NCBI GenBank assembly: GCA_036897625.1
Contig: JAYMTA010001015.1
Span: 1 to 22,348, forward strand
Source: Pelargonium cotyledonis
Taxonomy: Eukaryota > Streptophyta > Magnoliopsida > Geraniales > Geraniaceae
Length of the DNA stretch: 22,348 bases
Direction: 5' to 3'
Shown piece after piece: positions 10,301 to 19,520 of this stretch (position 1 is the stretch's first letter; every line of letters starts with the position of its first letter). Made by a program: the position numbers and the translations under genes. Under the pieces are notes generated by a model, which saw only the letters and a list, made by a program, of their open reading frames with translations, ran no database searches and had not been told where the DNA came from.

Positions 10301-13300
10301 CTGACTAAACTACTACTGAAACATAGTCCCTGAATTATTAGGTCACACATTGCTACATCAATAAAACTCTCTTCACATCATGTCAAGATAACTGCATGTA
10401 CCATTTTTAGCCATCTTTCATTCCAATCTCAAGGATGGTACCTTGAGAGTGAGGGGGAGTGTTAGAGTGGAAGAAAATCTGGATATAGAAGATTGATTAG
10501 CACATTTTTAGGGATCTTGTTTGATCTAGATTGAATTGATTCTTAAGATCTCTGATTATCACTTATTTGTGCTATAGATTGGGTTTCACCCATTTTGATT
10601 AATATGAACAATTTTCTCTCAACTTCACAGTTATTTAGTGAGCTCAATTATTCTAGACCTTCTATAGTTGTCTCATCTATCTCATTCTATTGCAGGAGCC
10701 AGCTTCCCTCCGATTAAGTAGTCACCAAGTGAGTCTTTTATTGTCATCAATATGGGTTCAAGCAACATCTGCAGAAAATACCCCTGCAAATTTTGAAGCG
10801 ATGGCCCACTCTTATAATATTGCTTTGCAGTTTGTTCGGTCCAAGGTGAGGTTTTCCGCATACATTTTGCTGTTACTTTTGCATGTAGTTCCATTTTTTA
10901 CTCTCTCTGAAGTTTTCTTTTGTTTTAATGGGGAGCACCCTATCCCCTGGGGCCTTGACTGAGGTGTTAAGGGGTCAGATTGGGGTTGCTTTGACAAGTT
11001 GGCATTCTCAAATTTCTTGACAAAGTATTTTCCTCATCACAGACATCCGTTCACGTTGCTTTAGTTCGGTGTTTTCAACTGGCATTATCACTTAGAAGCG
11101 TCTCTCTGGACCAAGAAGGTAAGTTGGTTTTCTTATTGAGTAGTACATTTTGTTTATTTTATGGATAAATTATGTCATTTAGCCTTTGACTCAAACAAAT
11201 TGATGAATCATAGATGATCAGTATCTTGATTGATGTTATTTCAGGAAGTTACTTAAACTAAATTATACTCCCTCCGTCCCAATCCCAAAATGAATGTCCT
11301 TTCTATTTTGAGAAAAATTAAGGAGAAGTTAGTTAATGTGGTATGTTTACTATTGTATCCTCATGATCATGTGTTGAGAGATCCTAACTAACTTTTTATA
11401 AGGATATTATTGACAATTCATGCACAAGTAACTTACTAGAAAAGGAAACAAGACACTCATTTTGGGACAAAAATGCAAGAGAAATAAGTCTCTCATTTTG
11501 GGACGGAGGGAGTATATACTCATTTTGTGTAATGTCTATTGATATTTGTTTTTTGCATGCACGTTTAAGGAGGTATGCGACCATCTCGCAGAAGGTCTCT
11601 CTTTACCTTGGCATCATACATGCTTATTTTTTCGGCAAGGGCAGGCAGCTTCCTGGAGCTTATTCCTATTGTTAAATCATCTCTGACAGATACAACAGTT
11701 TGTCTCTTCACCCTTATATAGAAGCTATTTCTTCCCTGATTATACTTTTTTGGGATATATGTAGTTTTTTTTATCAGCTTGGGATATATGCAGTGTTTCT
11801 TTTGAATTATTCATTTATTTATAATATTGCTCTTCAGTTAGTTAATGAATAACAATTTACAGGTTGATCCATATCTAGAGTTAGTAGATGATATTAGACT
11901 GCAGGCTGTTTGCATAGACTCTGACAAAGAGAGAGCATATGGATCACAAGAAGATGAAGTTGCTGCATTGCAGTCTCTCTTGACAATAGAATCAAATGAA
12001 ATGCATTTGAAGGATGCTGTGGTATCTCACTTCACAACTAAATTTGGAAAATTGCCAGAGGTGATAATAGTAATACCTAACCTTTACTTCATAGGTTGCT
12101 GCTGTTTCAATAAGTCCATCTAGTGCACTGTTAGTTTGAACTGTCTAAACTAAATTTTTGTTTTGGGTAACTGGTATGCGGTATGAAGGTTTATTGACCC
12201 ACCTTTTTAGACCGTGTTATGACATTCAATATTTGTTTTTCTTTCTAGGAGGAGTTATCAGGCATACAAAAGCAACTCATGGAGGGATTTTCACCAGATG
12301 ATGCATATCCATTAGGAGCCTCATTGTTTATGGATACACCACGACCGTGTTCCCCCCTTAACCATATGGAGTTTTCAGCTTTTAATGAGGTACGATTAGT
12401 AAAGATTTCATCTTCATCTTATGGTTGTAGCATTCTGTGTATCAGTTTTGTTACCACCTTAGTGGTCTATTCCAGGTAATGGCTGCAGCTGATTTGTCTG
12501 ATGACGAAGAAGAAACATACCCTCAAGCAAGTGGAAGCCAGTCAGATCGTAAATCATCACTTTCCATCAATACAGTGGACATCTTAAGTGTTAACGAGCT
12601 TATGGAATCAGTAAGACATGATCTTATGTTCTAACTTTATTGCTGGTTATTTGGTCATCCATGTCATAAGTTTGAAGGTGAAGTAGCCCGGGGAATACAT
12701 ATCTGTTGAATAATAGCATTTAGCAATCAAACAGTCAGATATGAAGGATCACAAAACAATATTTCACGTGATAAGCATGATAAGTTGCTTGAGATTAGCA
12801 TGGGATAGTGAGATCCAAATATTCTGAACATTGGTTAGATTAGTATATTTATATAGAGCAAGGACTCAAATTACTGATCCATTCGTAGATTAGGATTTAC
12901 ATGCTGAGGTTAGGGTACACAGAACGGTTAAGTGCATGTCATGCATGGTTATATTTATAAGAATAGCTAGGTTATAATTGTGGTTTTTATCGACAGGTTT
13001 TGGAAACAGCCCGACAAGTTGCAAGCTTTCCAGTTTCCTCAACACCCATACCTTATGACCAAATGAAAAGTCAGTGCGAGGCCCTTGTAACTGGTAAACA
13101 GGAGAAGATGTCTGTGCTTCATAGTTTCAAGCTTCAACAGGAAGTCAAGGCATTAGAATACCCTAGTGATAATGGAAGGAACACGGTGAGTTGTCTCTTA
13201 AAAGATTTTATCTATCATACCGAGTAAATCATCATCTCTGTTTGAGGATACAATTTGAATCAATGTCTTCAGCTTCTTGCCGAAAATTTGAGAATGAGAG

Positions 13301-13488
13301 AATCATGTCTGTTTTGGTTTGTGTTTCAGAAAGTGGAGCTCCCAGAAGAAGATTTGATGTTGAGAAACAAGGAGCATGTCCGACCACGGGATTTACCTCT
13401 TTCGTGTTCCCGCGAGTTGGGACAGCACTCTTTCAAGCTACCCCCTTCGAGCCCATATGACAAATTCATGAAAGCAGCTGGATGTTGA
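4345..13488 (+). CDS. EFR3-like ARM-repeat protein (plant EFR3/EFOP, SRL2-like), 19 coding exons
   Basis: EFR3 proteins anchor the PI4-kinase alpha complex at the plasma membrane for PI4P supply; in plants they are called EFOP, with rice SRL2 a relative (family knowledge). Coding exons, joined by me: 4345-4479, 5037-5111, 5657-5772, 6449-6563, 7037-7165, 7557-7604, 7903-8012, 8097-8293, 8389-8681, 9140-9289, 9382-9747, 10696-10845, 11043-11118, 11570-11697, 11863-12060, 12249-12389, 12476-12610, 12997-13185, 13330-13488. They sum to 2910 nt, 969 residues, with every phase fitting. The N-terminus MGVVSRKVVPACGNLCFMCP has Cys 12, 16 and 19 plus a basic stretch, fitting lipid-based membrane binding. 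Residues about 45-450 look helical and repeat-like; 515-578 is a charged Ser/Lys/Glu linker; GFSPDDAYPLGASLF and the acidic LSDDEEE (about 815) precede the tail ending KFMKAAGC. The start has A at -3. Intron 2 has a GC donor. Which paralogue this is cannot be told. Confidence 0.9.
5112..5656 (+). other. Intron 2 of the EFR3-like gene, GC-AG type
   Basis: The exon must end in CCC GAG at 5111 to join in frame to ATC ACT GAG at 5657, giving RIPEITELLEQ as expected in the family. The intron then begins GCAAGA and ends TTTGTACAG. No GT donor nearby keeps the frame. AG/GCAAG is the usual context for the rare GC-AG class, so this is probably a working site and not an error. Confidence 0.75.
7715..7805 (+). 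mobile_element. tRNA-derived SINE-like fragment in intron 6
   Basis: GGGCAAGTGGTTTAAGGCGC (7721-7740) resembles a tRNA-type Pol III A box of a Leu/Ser-like tRNA. GGTTCGAGGCT (7761-7771) matches the B box GGTTCGANNCC. The spacing of about 30 bases is right. An A-rich tail, ATAAAAAAATAAAAA, follows at about 7790-7804. No acceptor stem closes and no anticodon arm is clear, so it is not a working tRNA. I found no clear target duplication. It sits in the sense direction in the 298-base intron 6 of the EFR3-like gene. Confidence 0.55.
9922..10149 (+). repeat. 5' LTR of the TRIM-like element, with an internal partial duplication
   Basis: This LTR is 228 bp against 170 bp for its partner. Part of the excess is a tandem copy of its first 33 or so bases: GTTAGAGTGTCGGGAAATGA near 9924 and GTTAGAGCGGCAGGAAATCA near 9956. 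More extra bases lie near 10050-10080 (GAGATCTTTGTTTGATCTTG). Confidence 0.7.
10460..10629 (+). repeat. 3' LTR of the TRIM-like element
   Basis: It begins TGTTAGAGTGGAAG directly after the purine tract at about 10445-10459 and ends CTTCACA at 10629, next to the GTTAT target duplication. It lies only 66 bases before the start of coding exon 12, so it is close to the intron's acceptor and branch region. Confidence 0.75.
11268..11512. mobile_element. Stowaway-type MITE in intron 13
   Basis: The left end CTCCCTCCGTCCCA and the right end TGGGACGGAGGGAG are perfect inverted repeats and carry the classical Stowaway (Tc1/mariner) terminal sequence. TA dinucleotides flank both ends (11266-11267 and 11513-11514), as expected. 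Inverted likeness goes beyond the 14-base ends: both arms have CCCAAAATGA inside. The element is 245 bp, AT-rich inside, without coding capacity. It sits in intron 13 of the EFR3-like gene, ending 57 bases before the acceptor of exon 14. Confidence 0.9.
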
Positions 13489-14278
13489 AGAGATTGGGTA
13501 AAATATGATGAATATGTTGTACATGCTTGTGTGTAGATTCCTCAAAAGTGGGCTATTTTTTAATTCTTTATTACAGAGAAGCTTATGTATTTCAGTATTA
13601 ATTTCATTTTTTTTATATAAGCCGCTCCTGAAAAGAGTCTCAATACTGTGTTTCTTGAGCACACTCAGCAAGATTTCTGTCCACAAAATTGTGTGTTGAA
13701 ACATTCCAGCATTCAAATTGTATAAATATATTTTTTTTTTGTTCCTATTTTCTTGTAAGTCGAGGTTTTTTTATTTATTTGTTTTCAAACAATATTTGTT
13801 AAAGTAAAATATGCATCAATTAACTGATATAAAAGACAGAACACTACTTGTGAATTTTCTGATTACATAAAGAATAAAACAACCCAGAGCATGAAAAATT
13901 GAGCGTTTCTTATCACAACCCTTTTTGTAGCAGAAGTCTTTACTGGTTCTACGGGTAAATATGTTGGTCTGGCAGAAACAATTAGAGGGTTTCATTTGAT
14001 TCTTTTTAGAGAATTTGATGGTCTTCCCTAACAGGCCTTTTATTTGGTAGGTAACATTGATGAAGCTACTGCAAAGGCTACGCAAGCGATGTGCACGATA
14101 GACAACAATTCTGATTACGACTTTCACTATTATCAACATAATCAATCAATCGATAAATGAGAGGCTTTTATAAATACACAAACAGCCCGTGTGTCCGGAT
14201 CTAACTAGTACTAGCCGGAAGGAATAATGCCCAGTTGAGACGGTTATAGAGTTCATAACGAATCCTACGTTTAGAAGG
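13489..14278. other. Shared 3' region between two convergent genes
   Basis: The EFR3-like gene ends at 13488 and the methyltransferase-like gene ends at 14279 on the other strand. The region should hold both 3' UTRs. On the plus strand, AT-rich ATTGTATAAATATATTTTTTT at 13718-13740 would suit a plant polyadenylation site. On the minus strand, possible AATAAA-like signals lie among the A/T-rich bases near 13790-13880. Short frames on either strand look like chance. Confidence 0.5.
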
Positions 14279-16462
14279 TCATTTGAGAAAGAACTTCCAA
14301 ATGTCTGTGTCAGTCATCTCCTTCACCAGATGCACTCCGAAAACGCCTTCTTCATCCACCAGACTTCGCAGCTGTCGCGCCCCATTGTTGAACCCGACAT
14401 AATTCTTCTTCGTTGCCAAGTATATTACTCCATAGGGAGGCCTCACACACTGCTTTTCCAATATCAATGAACGGGATTGCGAAGCATAATATCCGATGAT
14501 GAGCTAAGAAATGAATAGAATCCAAAAAGAAATTAAAGCTAACGTACCTTCTTTATGAGTGCATGCAACCTCTTTAAAGAGCTCACCGAGTATGGAATCT
14601 CAGTCATCAGAATAACATCATATCCTCCTTCTTCCCCGTTTGTATCATTAGCTCTTTCCCATGCCCGACTTCCTGAAAGCTTCCTTGATCGACTTGAAAA
14701 AGATTCATGACCTATGATGCTACCGTCCTGCCTACTACATCCATCCATGTAGTCCTCCTCGGAGAAGCTCAGTCTCATTCCTGTTGTCCCTTCAAATCCA
14801 CCGCTCCTCACAACAGATAAGACTGTGGGCAGTTCTTCCCACTTCCCAGCATAAAAATGGACGGCTGGGGCCACAGTTTGTCTTGACGGAGTCAGAGGGC
14901 TTTCTGGTTGCTGGCTCTGCCTGTCCCGAGCTCGAGATTTGCAAGAACATTTGGTATAGTGGTACATCTTATTGTTTCCGCATTAAGGTCTTGAAAATGC
15001 ACTGCACAGGCTCCCTGCAAAACAAGAATCCGAGATGGCAATTTCCATATATTGTAAGCTTCTAAAAAACTTGAATCCATGGCATGTGTTAGTTTTGCAA
15101 GCATAAAAGTTCCACTTACGTAATTCAATCCAATAAAACAGCTAAGCCTACAAAGCCATGATAGTCATTCAAGATACATCCTACAACTTTCAGTTTGATA
15201 TGTCAGATTAATGCATTCATTTTATATAAATCAACCATCATAATAAATTTAGTATCTTTTCGTGAGTTTCACTGAGGCTCAGTGACGAGGTTGTCGGTAA
15301 GGGAGCATTCAGTTCGTCACAGGGAGTCTCACATAATTCATTCCAATAAAATGGGTAGCCAACAAAATCATGGGAGTCATTCAAGGTACGTTCTACAACT
15401 TTCAGCTCGATACGTCAGATGAATGCATATATTTATCATCTTACACGTATACATCTTATAAACAACTAACGAGCTCAGAATGAGTTATACCTTCGAGCAA
15501 GCAAAAATCCCTGGGAGTCCATAATTGCAACTGAGCTGTAAGAGCAACATGACGCAGAATATCAAGAAAACTTACAATAACAAGAGCATTGAATAATAAA
15601 AACAGAGGGTTTCAACAGGTTTACTTCAAGTACTCTTTTGCCTCTAAAGCTTAGTTGTCCATCACGAATCTCATGCTTAAGAACATTCACAAGATCAATC
15701 GAACTGTCCAACGATTTCAGACACCCTAAAAAACCAGATATTTTTTTTTACTTAATTACAATTACATATTTTTTTATCAATAACAAACTATATCAGGCAT
15801 GGTAAAACGCATATTTAACCACATAAAGTACACGATATCCACGTTGAAGTGAGGAAAGTTGTGCCTACCTTCAGGTTTTGAAGAAACTGTTTCTGAACCT
15901 GTAAAACCAATTATATCAGCAACGCTAGCTCTTCCCTGCAAGAGGTAGAATTAATCGAGCAAAAATCACCACTTTGATACATGAATCATATAACTAAAAG
16001 ATATGGCCCAAGTTGTATAGTGTTCAAAATTTACCAATAAGAGTTTCCAGACAATTTAATCCCATATGTTAGTTTTCATAGGAAAAAATCTATCCACATG
16101 CTTCTTTTTCTTACAGAATCTTCAACACAATCAATTTTATTCTTATTTTAACTAAAATGATTCATCCAACTAGGCTCAAGTGGTAACATATATCTCATTC
16201 TTTCAATGTGGTATCTTGCACGCATGTACAAAGGAGTATCATACAAAGAAGATTTTTCTATCAAGTTTTAGACCTATAAGGATGTTGATTAAAGACATAC
16301 CTTCGAAGGAACAATTTTGACAGCTGGTGTAGAGAGATGCACGTCTTTCTCTGAAATGGTGGACATGCTGTGACTTCCACGATCCTGGGGCCACCAAGCC
16401 AGGCAAACATTGTGCAAGTAGCGACGAAGCACGCATAGGCACAGCGCTTTTATTTTAGCAAA
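14279..16462 (-). CDS. METTL18/Hpm1-like protein-histidine methyltransferase, reading frame interrupted
   Basis: This family of SAM-dependent enzymes methylates a histidine of ribosomal protein L3 in yeast and human (established there; plant member inferred). Exons: 16462-16301, 15935-15869, 15725-15625, 15535-15491, 15014-14548, 14449-14279, all with good GT-AG borders. In order they read MSTISEKDVHLSTPAVKIVP, GRASVADIIGFTGSETVSSK, DSSIDLVNVLKHEIRDGQLS, then motif I VLELSCNYGLPGIFAC, VHFQDLNAETIRCTTIPNVL, QPESPLTPSRQ, GGYDVILMTEIPYSVSSLKR, RPPYGVIYLATKKNYVGF and the end DTDIWKFFLK. The 467-nt exon changes frame after PNVLANLE (about 14931): the part before and the part after are both family-like but one base out of step. 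The first coding exon shows a similar clash near 16390. In motif I the family's LG is LS. Start at 16366 (MSTISEK) or 16436 (MRASSLLAQ, other frame) is open. It may be a recent pseudogene or a gene with assembly indels. Confidence 0.8.
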
Positions 16463-16981
16463 CTGAAGAAAGAACTAGTGATTGATGACACTTGGAATTA
16501 ATATCGAAAATAAGTTCTTGAGGTAAAATATTTACAAATATAAAAAAAAAAACCCCCAAGAGTGAAAATTAAAATCATATCAATAAAAACCACTTGAAAT
16601 TGTAAAGTTTACTCGTGAGATTTCAATGCAGCAAACCCCTGACATGTTTAAGATTAGCCCATGATATATAGCATTGTACCATCAAAGTAACCTTCAAAAT
16701 TTCATTGCTCATTAAAAAAAAAATGAAAATTGTGGAATCTTGAACTTGCCCATCTTACCAATAATATATATATATCATCACCATCAAGAACCAAAATCAA
16801 GTGCATAACCAAAGATAATTTCCAAATTCATTATATAAAAAAATCAACCATATACAGAAACCCAAATCTAGAATTGCATCAGACATGAAAATACAGACGT
16901 GAAGACATTATAGAATTGTGTAAGAAACATGAAAAATGGGAAGCACAATAGAAAGGAAGAGAGAAAGCAGGAGGTACGTAC

Positions 16982-17285
16982 CTTGACGATGAAATTGACA
17001 AAGAATCAAGAGAATCTGAAGGCAGTAGAGTTGGATTTAACAAAGAGGCTCTTGAATTTATAATCAAAGCGACAGAAAACGGTGAAATTAGAGAGAAAAT
17101 AACATTGAGCATGAAGTCAAAAGAGTACATTGTTTGGTTGGATTGGAGTCTTTGAGAGAGAGAGAGAGAGAGAGAGAAAACAAAGAAAGAAGCTTCGGTT
17201 GAGTCTTTGCACTGTTTCTCTGGCACTGTTAATGCCCCCTCTATTATCCAGCAATTGCTTGGTGTGAATTAACGAAGGTGCCACG
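16982..17285 (-). promoter_or_regulatory. Leader exon and core promoter of the methyltransferase-like gene
   Basis: Read on the minus strand, a TATA-like TTTTATATGG lies at about 17313-17322. It is followed by a leader with a CT microsatellite (GA run on the plus strand, about 17155-17177). The leader ends with a strong donor at 16982 (TCAAG/GTACGTAC) that would join to TTTGCTAAAA at 16462 after a TTTCTTCAG acceptor. The long open frame here (17226-16879) runs through the donor and is low in complexity, so I read it as untranslated. The exact start of transcription is a guess. Confidence 0.45.
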
Positions 17286-17322
17286 TCATCGTTTTAATAA
17301 GTTAGTTTTGAGCCATATAAAA

Positions 17323-18184
17323 TACTTGTTGTTTGGTAAAAACAAAAAAAACAGCAACTTAACGGTGGAGAACAATGATTTCTCCAGAGGAAGCTCCAAT
17401 ATATATAATATAGTTGTGCAAGTAGGTCAATGAATTTTGGATATGTGTTTGAGGATACTGCCTTTTGGTATGTGAATCAGGATCTACACACAAATTTATA
17501 CAATAAACGGAAGATTTGAGGAATGTTTAAAGATTTTGATGAACGTGAAAAATATTTGAGGGTGTTTTTGTGCTTTTCAAAGTGAACTTTTGTAAGAATA
17601 AATATCGTGAACCTTTTGTCTTTGATATTGAAGATATTTTTGATCAACCTCCAACACATCTGAAGATGTGTGATTTGTTGAAAAATTTGATGGAACTCAT
17701 CGACGAGTTTGATTATCTTATCTTGAGTTTGCCTCCCTCATTCTCCGATAGCTCTTCGAGTTCTGAGGGCAGAGTGAAGGTTTGATCTTCAGCCTTGTAG
17801 AGATAGAGTTGTTCTGGTTCTCTGGATCATTGGACATGATCATTCTTCCAACGAGCGAAATAGAGTCTTGGTTTCTCATGTTTGAGGTAAGGGGATGATG
17901 TTTGCATGTTTTGAGTATCCGTGGGGAGATGTTCATAGGAGATGCCCGTGGGGAGATAGAGTCACTCTTGTTCTCTTGATCCATGGGCATGATCATTATT
18001 CTCAAGATCAATCTCTTCGTTCTCCGTGAACCATTCAGGTTTAAGGAGGGAATTGGAGGTTTGACGAAATTTTTTGAAAATGTAAAAAAAAAAGTGACAA
18101 GAATGACAAAAATTGCATTTAAAAAAATATATATTTCATGCTATTCCAAAAATAATAATAATAATATTTCATGGAAATATAAAA
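17323..18184. other. Intergenic region with a diverged duplication, no supported gene
   Basis: A frame at 17570-17785 (+) has no domain I know and no good splice context, so I do not call it. The only clear structure is a pair of 46-50 base copies described separately. The rest is AT-rich, with (AAT)n near 18150-18165. Confidence 0.5.
17800..18000. repeat. Two imperfect copies of a ~48-base unit
   Basis: Copy 1 at about 17800-17847 reads GAGATAGAGTTGTTCTGGTT and on to GACATGATCATTCTT. Copy 2 at about 17953-18000 reads GAGATAGAGTCACTCTTGTT and on to GGCATGATCATTATT. The centres are about 153 bases apart. Between them CGTGGGGAGAT also occurs twice (near 17921 and 17947). This looks like an old segmental duplication of non-coding DNA. 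Confidence 0.6.
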
Positions 18185-18299
18185 TTACATGTTTGTTTTA
18201 TTTTTTTTATCAAAATCTTGTTTGACCAACCACAGATTCAGACCTAGCCACCTCTCTCTCTCTCTCTCTCTGTGTTAAGGTTTGAGGTAGTATAGTGCA

Positions 18300-18390
18300 G
18301 CCGCCTCTGGCGGCTTTGCCGTCGGCGCTCGTCTTCGGCGGCACCCGCCCCTGGCGGTTTTGCCGTCAGAGCTCGTTTTCGGTATCGCCA
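18300..18390 (+). repeat. GC-rich tandem duplication inside the non-LTR insertion
   Basis: Two copies of about 45 bases stand head to tail: GCCGCCTCTGGCGGCTTTGC (18300 on) and CCGCCCCTGGCGGTTTTGCC (18346 on). Each continues with GTC.G.GCTCGT.TTCGG. GC content is the highest in the window. Several short CCGCC/GGCGG inverted pairs could fold into hairpins. Confidence 0.65.
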
Positions 18391-18624
18391 GGACACGCTG
18401 GAGTCCAAGCAACGCGCCGTCTTCAGTTTAGATCTGGATCGTACCGGTAGGATCTTAGTCTTGTTTTAGGTTGTTTTGTTTAGTGGTCTGCATGTCTTCC
18501 ATTGTTGGAAGTTTGTTTTTATTATTTTCATTAGTAGTTTAGGTATATCTTCCCTCGTTGGAAGTGGTTGCTATATGGTGGGGAAGCCGTGGGTGGTGGT
18601 AGAGGTTCGGATCAAGTGGACGGG

Positions 18625-18825
18625 GTCGTCTCAATCTATTTTTGCCTTGTTGGGTCTCGTGTTAGGACTCGGGATGCCTAGAGGGGGTTCACAATTAGAT
18701 ATGGTGGGATGACCGGTGGTAGCATGGAGGGTGTGGTTCACAGAGACATGGATGTCTTGTTCTGTTTTTGCCTTTGCGGGTCTCGTGTTAGGACCCGAGA
18801 TGCCTTGTAGGGTCTCGCAATCACA
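18625..18825 (+). repeat. Imperfect direct repeat inside the non-LTR insertion
   Basis: GGGTCTCGTGTTAGGACTCG (about 18653-18672) and GGGTCTCGTGTTAGGACCCG (about 18778-18797) are near-identical. Each is preceded by TTTTTGCCTT and followed by GATGCCT. The unit is repeated at about 125 bases. Confidence 0.7.
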
Positions 18826-19041
18826 GCTTGGTTATTTGGTTTCAGTTGTTGGTTTCTTTATTTTTCAAAACTATATCGAGATTTGGATTATGTCTCACTT
18901 AGATCGAACCTGCGATTATAGGGCGTTTAGCTCCTATGTCCATGTCTAGTTCGCACACCTAGAGTTGAAACAATTATCCGTATTCGCCTTTATCTATTAA
19001 TAAAATAAAGTATTTCCATTCAAAAAAAAATTACATGTTTG

Positions 19042-19520
19042 GCTGCTAGTGGTCAATTCTTTGGTAAGAAATCACTAGAATTTATTACTTCTAGCTAGGA
19101 AAATATACATATGATAAAAGAACAATGCCTCCTCATTGTGTTTGTTACAGTGAAATATATTTAATTTTGACTTATTTGAATAATCTCCCGAGATCTTGAT
19201 GAGTTGACAACCTCCAACACCCACTCGATCAAGCAGTTAATGCATACAAATTGGACCACCCGAGATTTCAAGTTCTAGCATGTCAGCTAATGTCGATCAA
19301 TCAGTTAATGCGATTTGGACCACCCAAGATCTCAAGTTCTAGTCTGTCAGGTAATGTTGGTATTGCCATATAAAAATAGTACGAACAATCAAAGCTTAAA
19401 CAAAATCTCAAGAGGTTGTTTAGTTTTTTGGCTAATGCACTCTAGAGATCGTCCAGCAGTGAAGAAATAGTTTAGAAAAGAATATAAACATGTACCTCCA
19501 TCTACATTTGAATTTGAATA
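19042..19520. other. Intergenic DNA and probable 3' UTR of the minus-strand gene
   Basis: The stretch next to 19521 should hold the 3' UTR of the minus-strand gene. It contains a two-copy tandem repeat at 19227-19359, described separately. No coding frame or RNA gene is apparent. Confidence 0.45.
19227..19359. repeat. Two tandem copies of a ~67-base unit
   Basis: Copy 1 (19227-19294) and copy 2 (19295-19359) both run GATCAA.CAGTTAATGC, then TTGGACCACCC.AGAT.TCAAG, TTCTAG..TGTCAG and TAATGT. Copy 1 has a small insertion (ATACAAA) after the TTAATGC. Two copies only, so it is not a CRISPR or satellite array. Confidence 0.75.

Larger units (their letters stand above)
9922..10629 (+). mobile_element. 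TRIM-like short LTR retroelement in intron 11
   Basis: The element is 708 bp: 5' LTR 9922-10149, internal part 10150-10459, 3' LTR 10460-10629. The LTRs begin TGTTAGAG and end in CA (CATCACA and CTTCACA). Both share GAAGATTGATTAGCACATTT and the stretch around GGGATCTTGTTT..TCTAGATTGA, and both end near TTTTCTCTCA. Right after the 5' LTR, TGATATCAAAGCATTGAGA matches a primer-binding site for initiator Met tRNA (classical TGGTATCAGAGC) with few changes. Just before the 3' LTR is a purine tract, GAGAGTGAGGGGGAG. The flanking GTTAT at 9917-9921 and 10630-10634 is a perfect 5-bp target duplication. The internal part has no coding capacity. The LTRs differ by many substitutions and by length, so the insertion is old. 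Confidence 0.8.
18196..19030 (+). mobile_element. Non-LTR retroelement-like insertion (LINE-derived, non-autonomous)
   Basis: An 11-base flank, TTACATGTTTG, occurs at 18185-18195 and again at 19031-19041; with adjoining A bases the match can be read as about 15. Such a duplication next to a 3' A-tail (ends ATTTCCATTCAAAAAAAAA at 19030) is the mark of target-primed insertion. The body is far more GC-rich than its surroundings. It opens with a pyrimidine run and a CT microsatellite (18251-18271), then a GC-rich part with tandem copies. The last 60 bases (CTATTAATAAAATAAAGTAT) look like a plant LINE 3' end. The longest frames (18476-18712, 18716-18949) show no endonuclease, reverse transcriptase or RNase H motif. 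So it is either an internally deleted LINE or a separate short family. Confidence 0.6.

Noticed and set aside
14784-15065. 93-codon open frame (+)
   Set aside because: Antisense shadow of the methyltransferase exon, which has clear homology on the minus strand.
16879-17226. 115-codon open frame (-)
   Set aside because: It runs through a good splice donor at 16982 and its N-terminal part is the translated CT microsatellite; better read as a 5' UTR exon.
17570-17785. Open frame (+) with a serine run
   Set aside because: No domain, no splice support, and its end overlaps the non-coding duplication at 17800.
17800-19359. Repeats that might suggest a CRISPR or satellite array
   Set aside because: Each set has only two copies, units differ, and the genome is eukaryotic.
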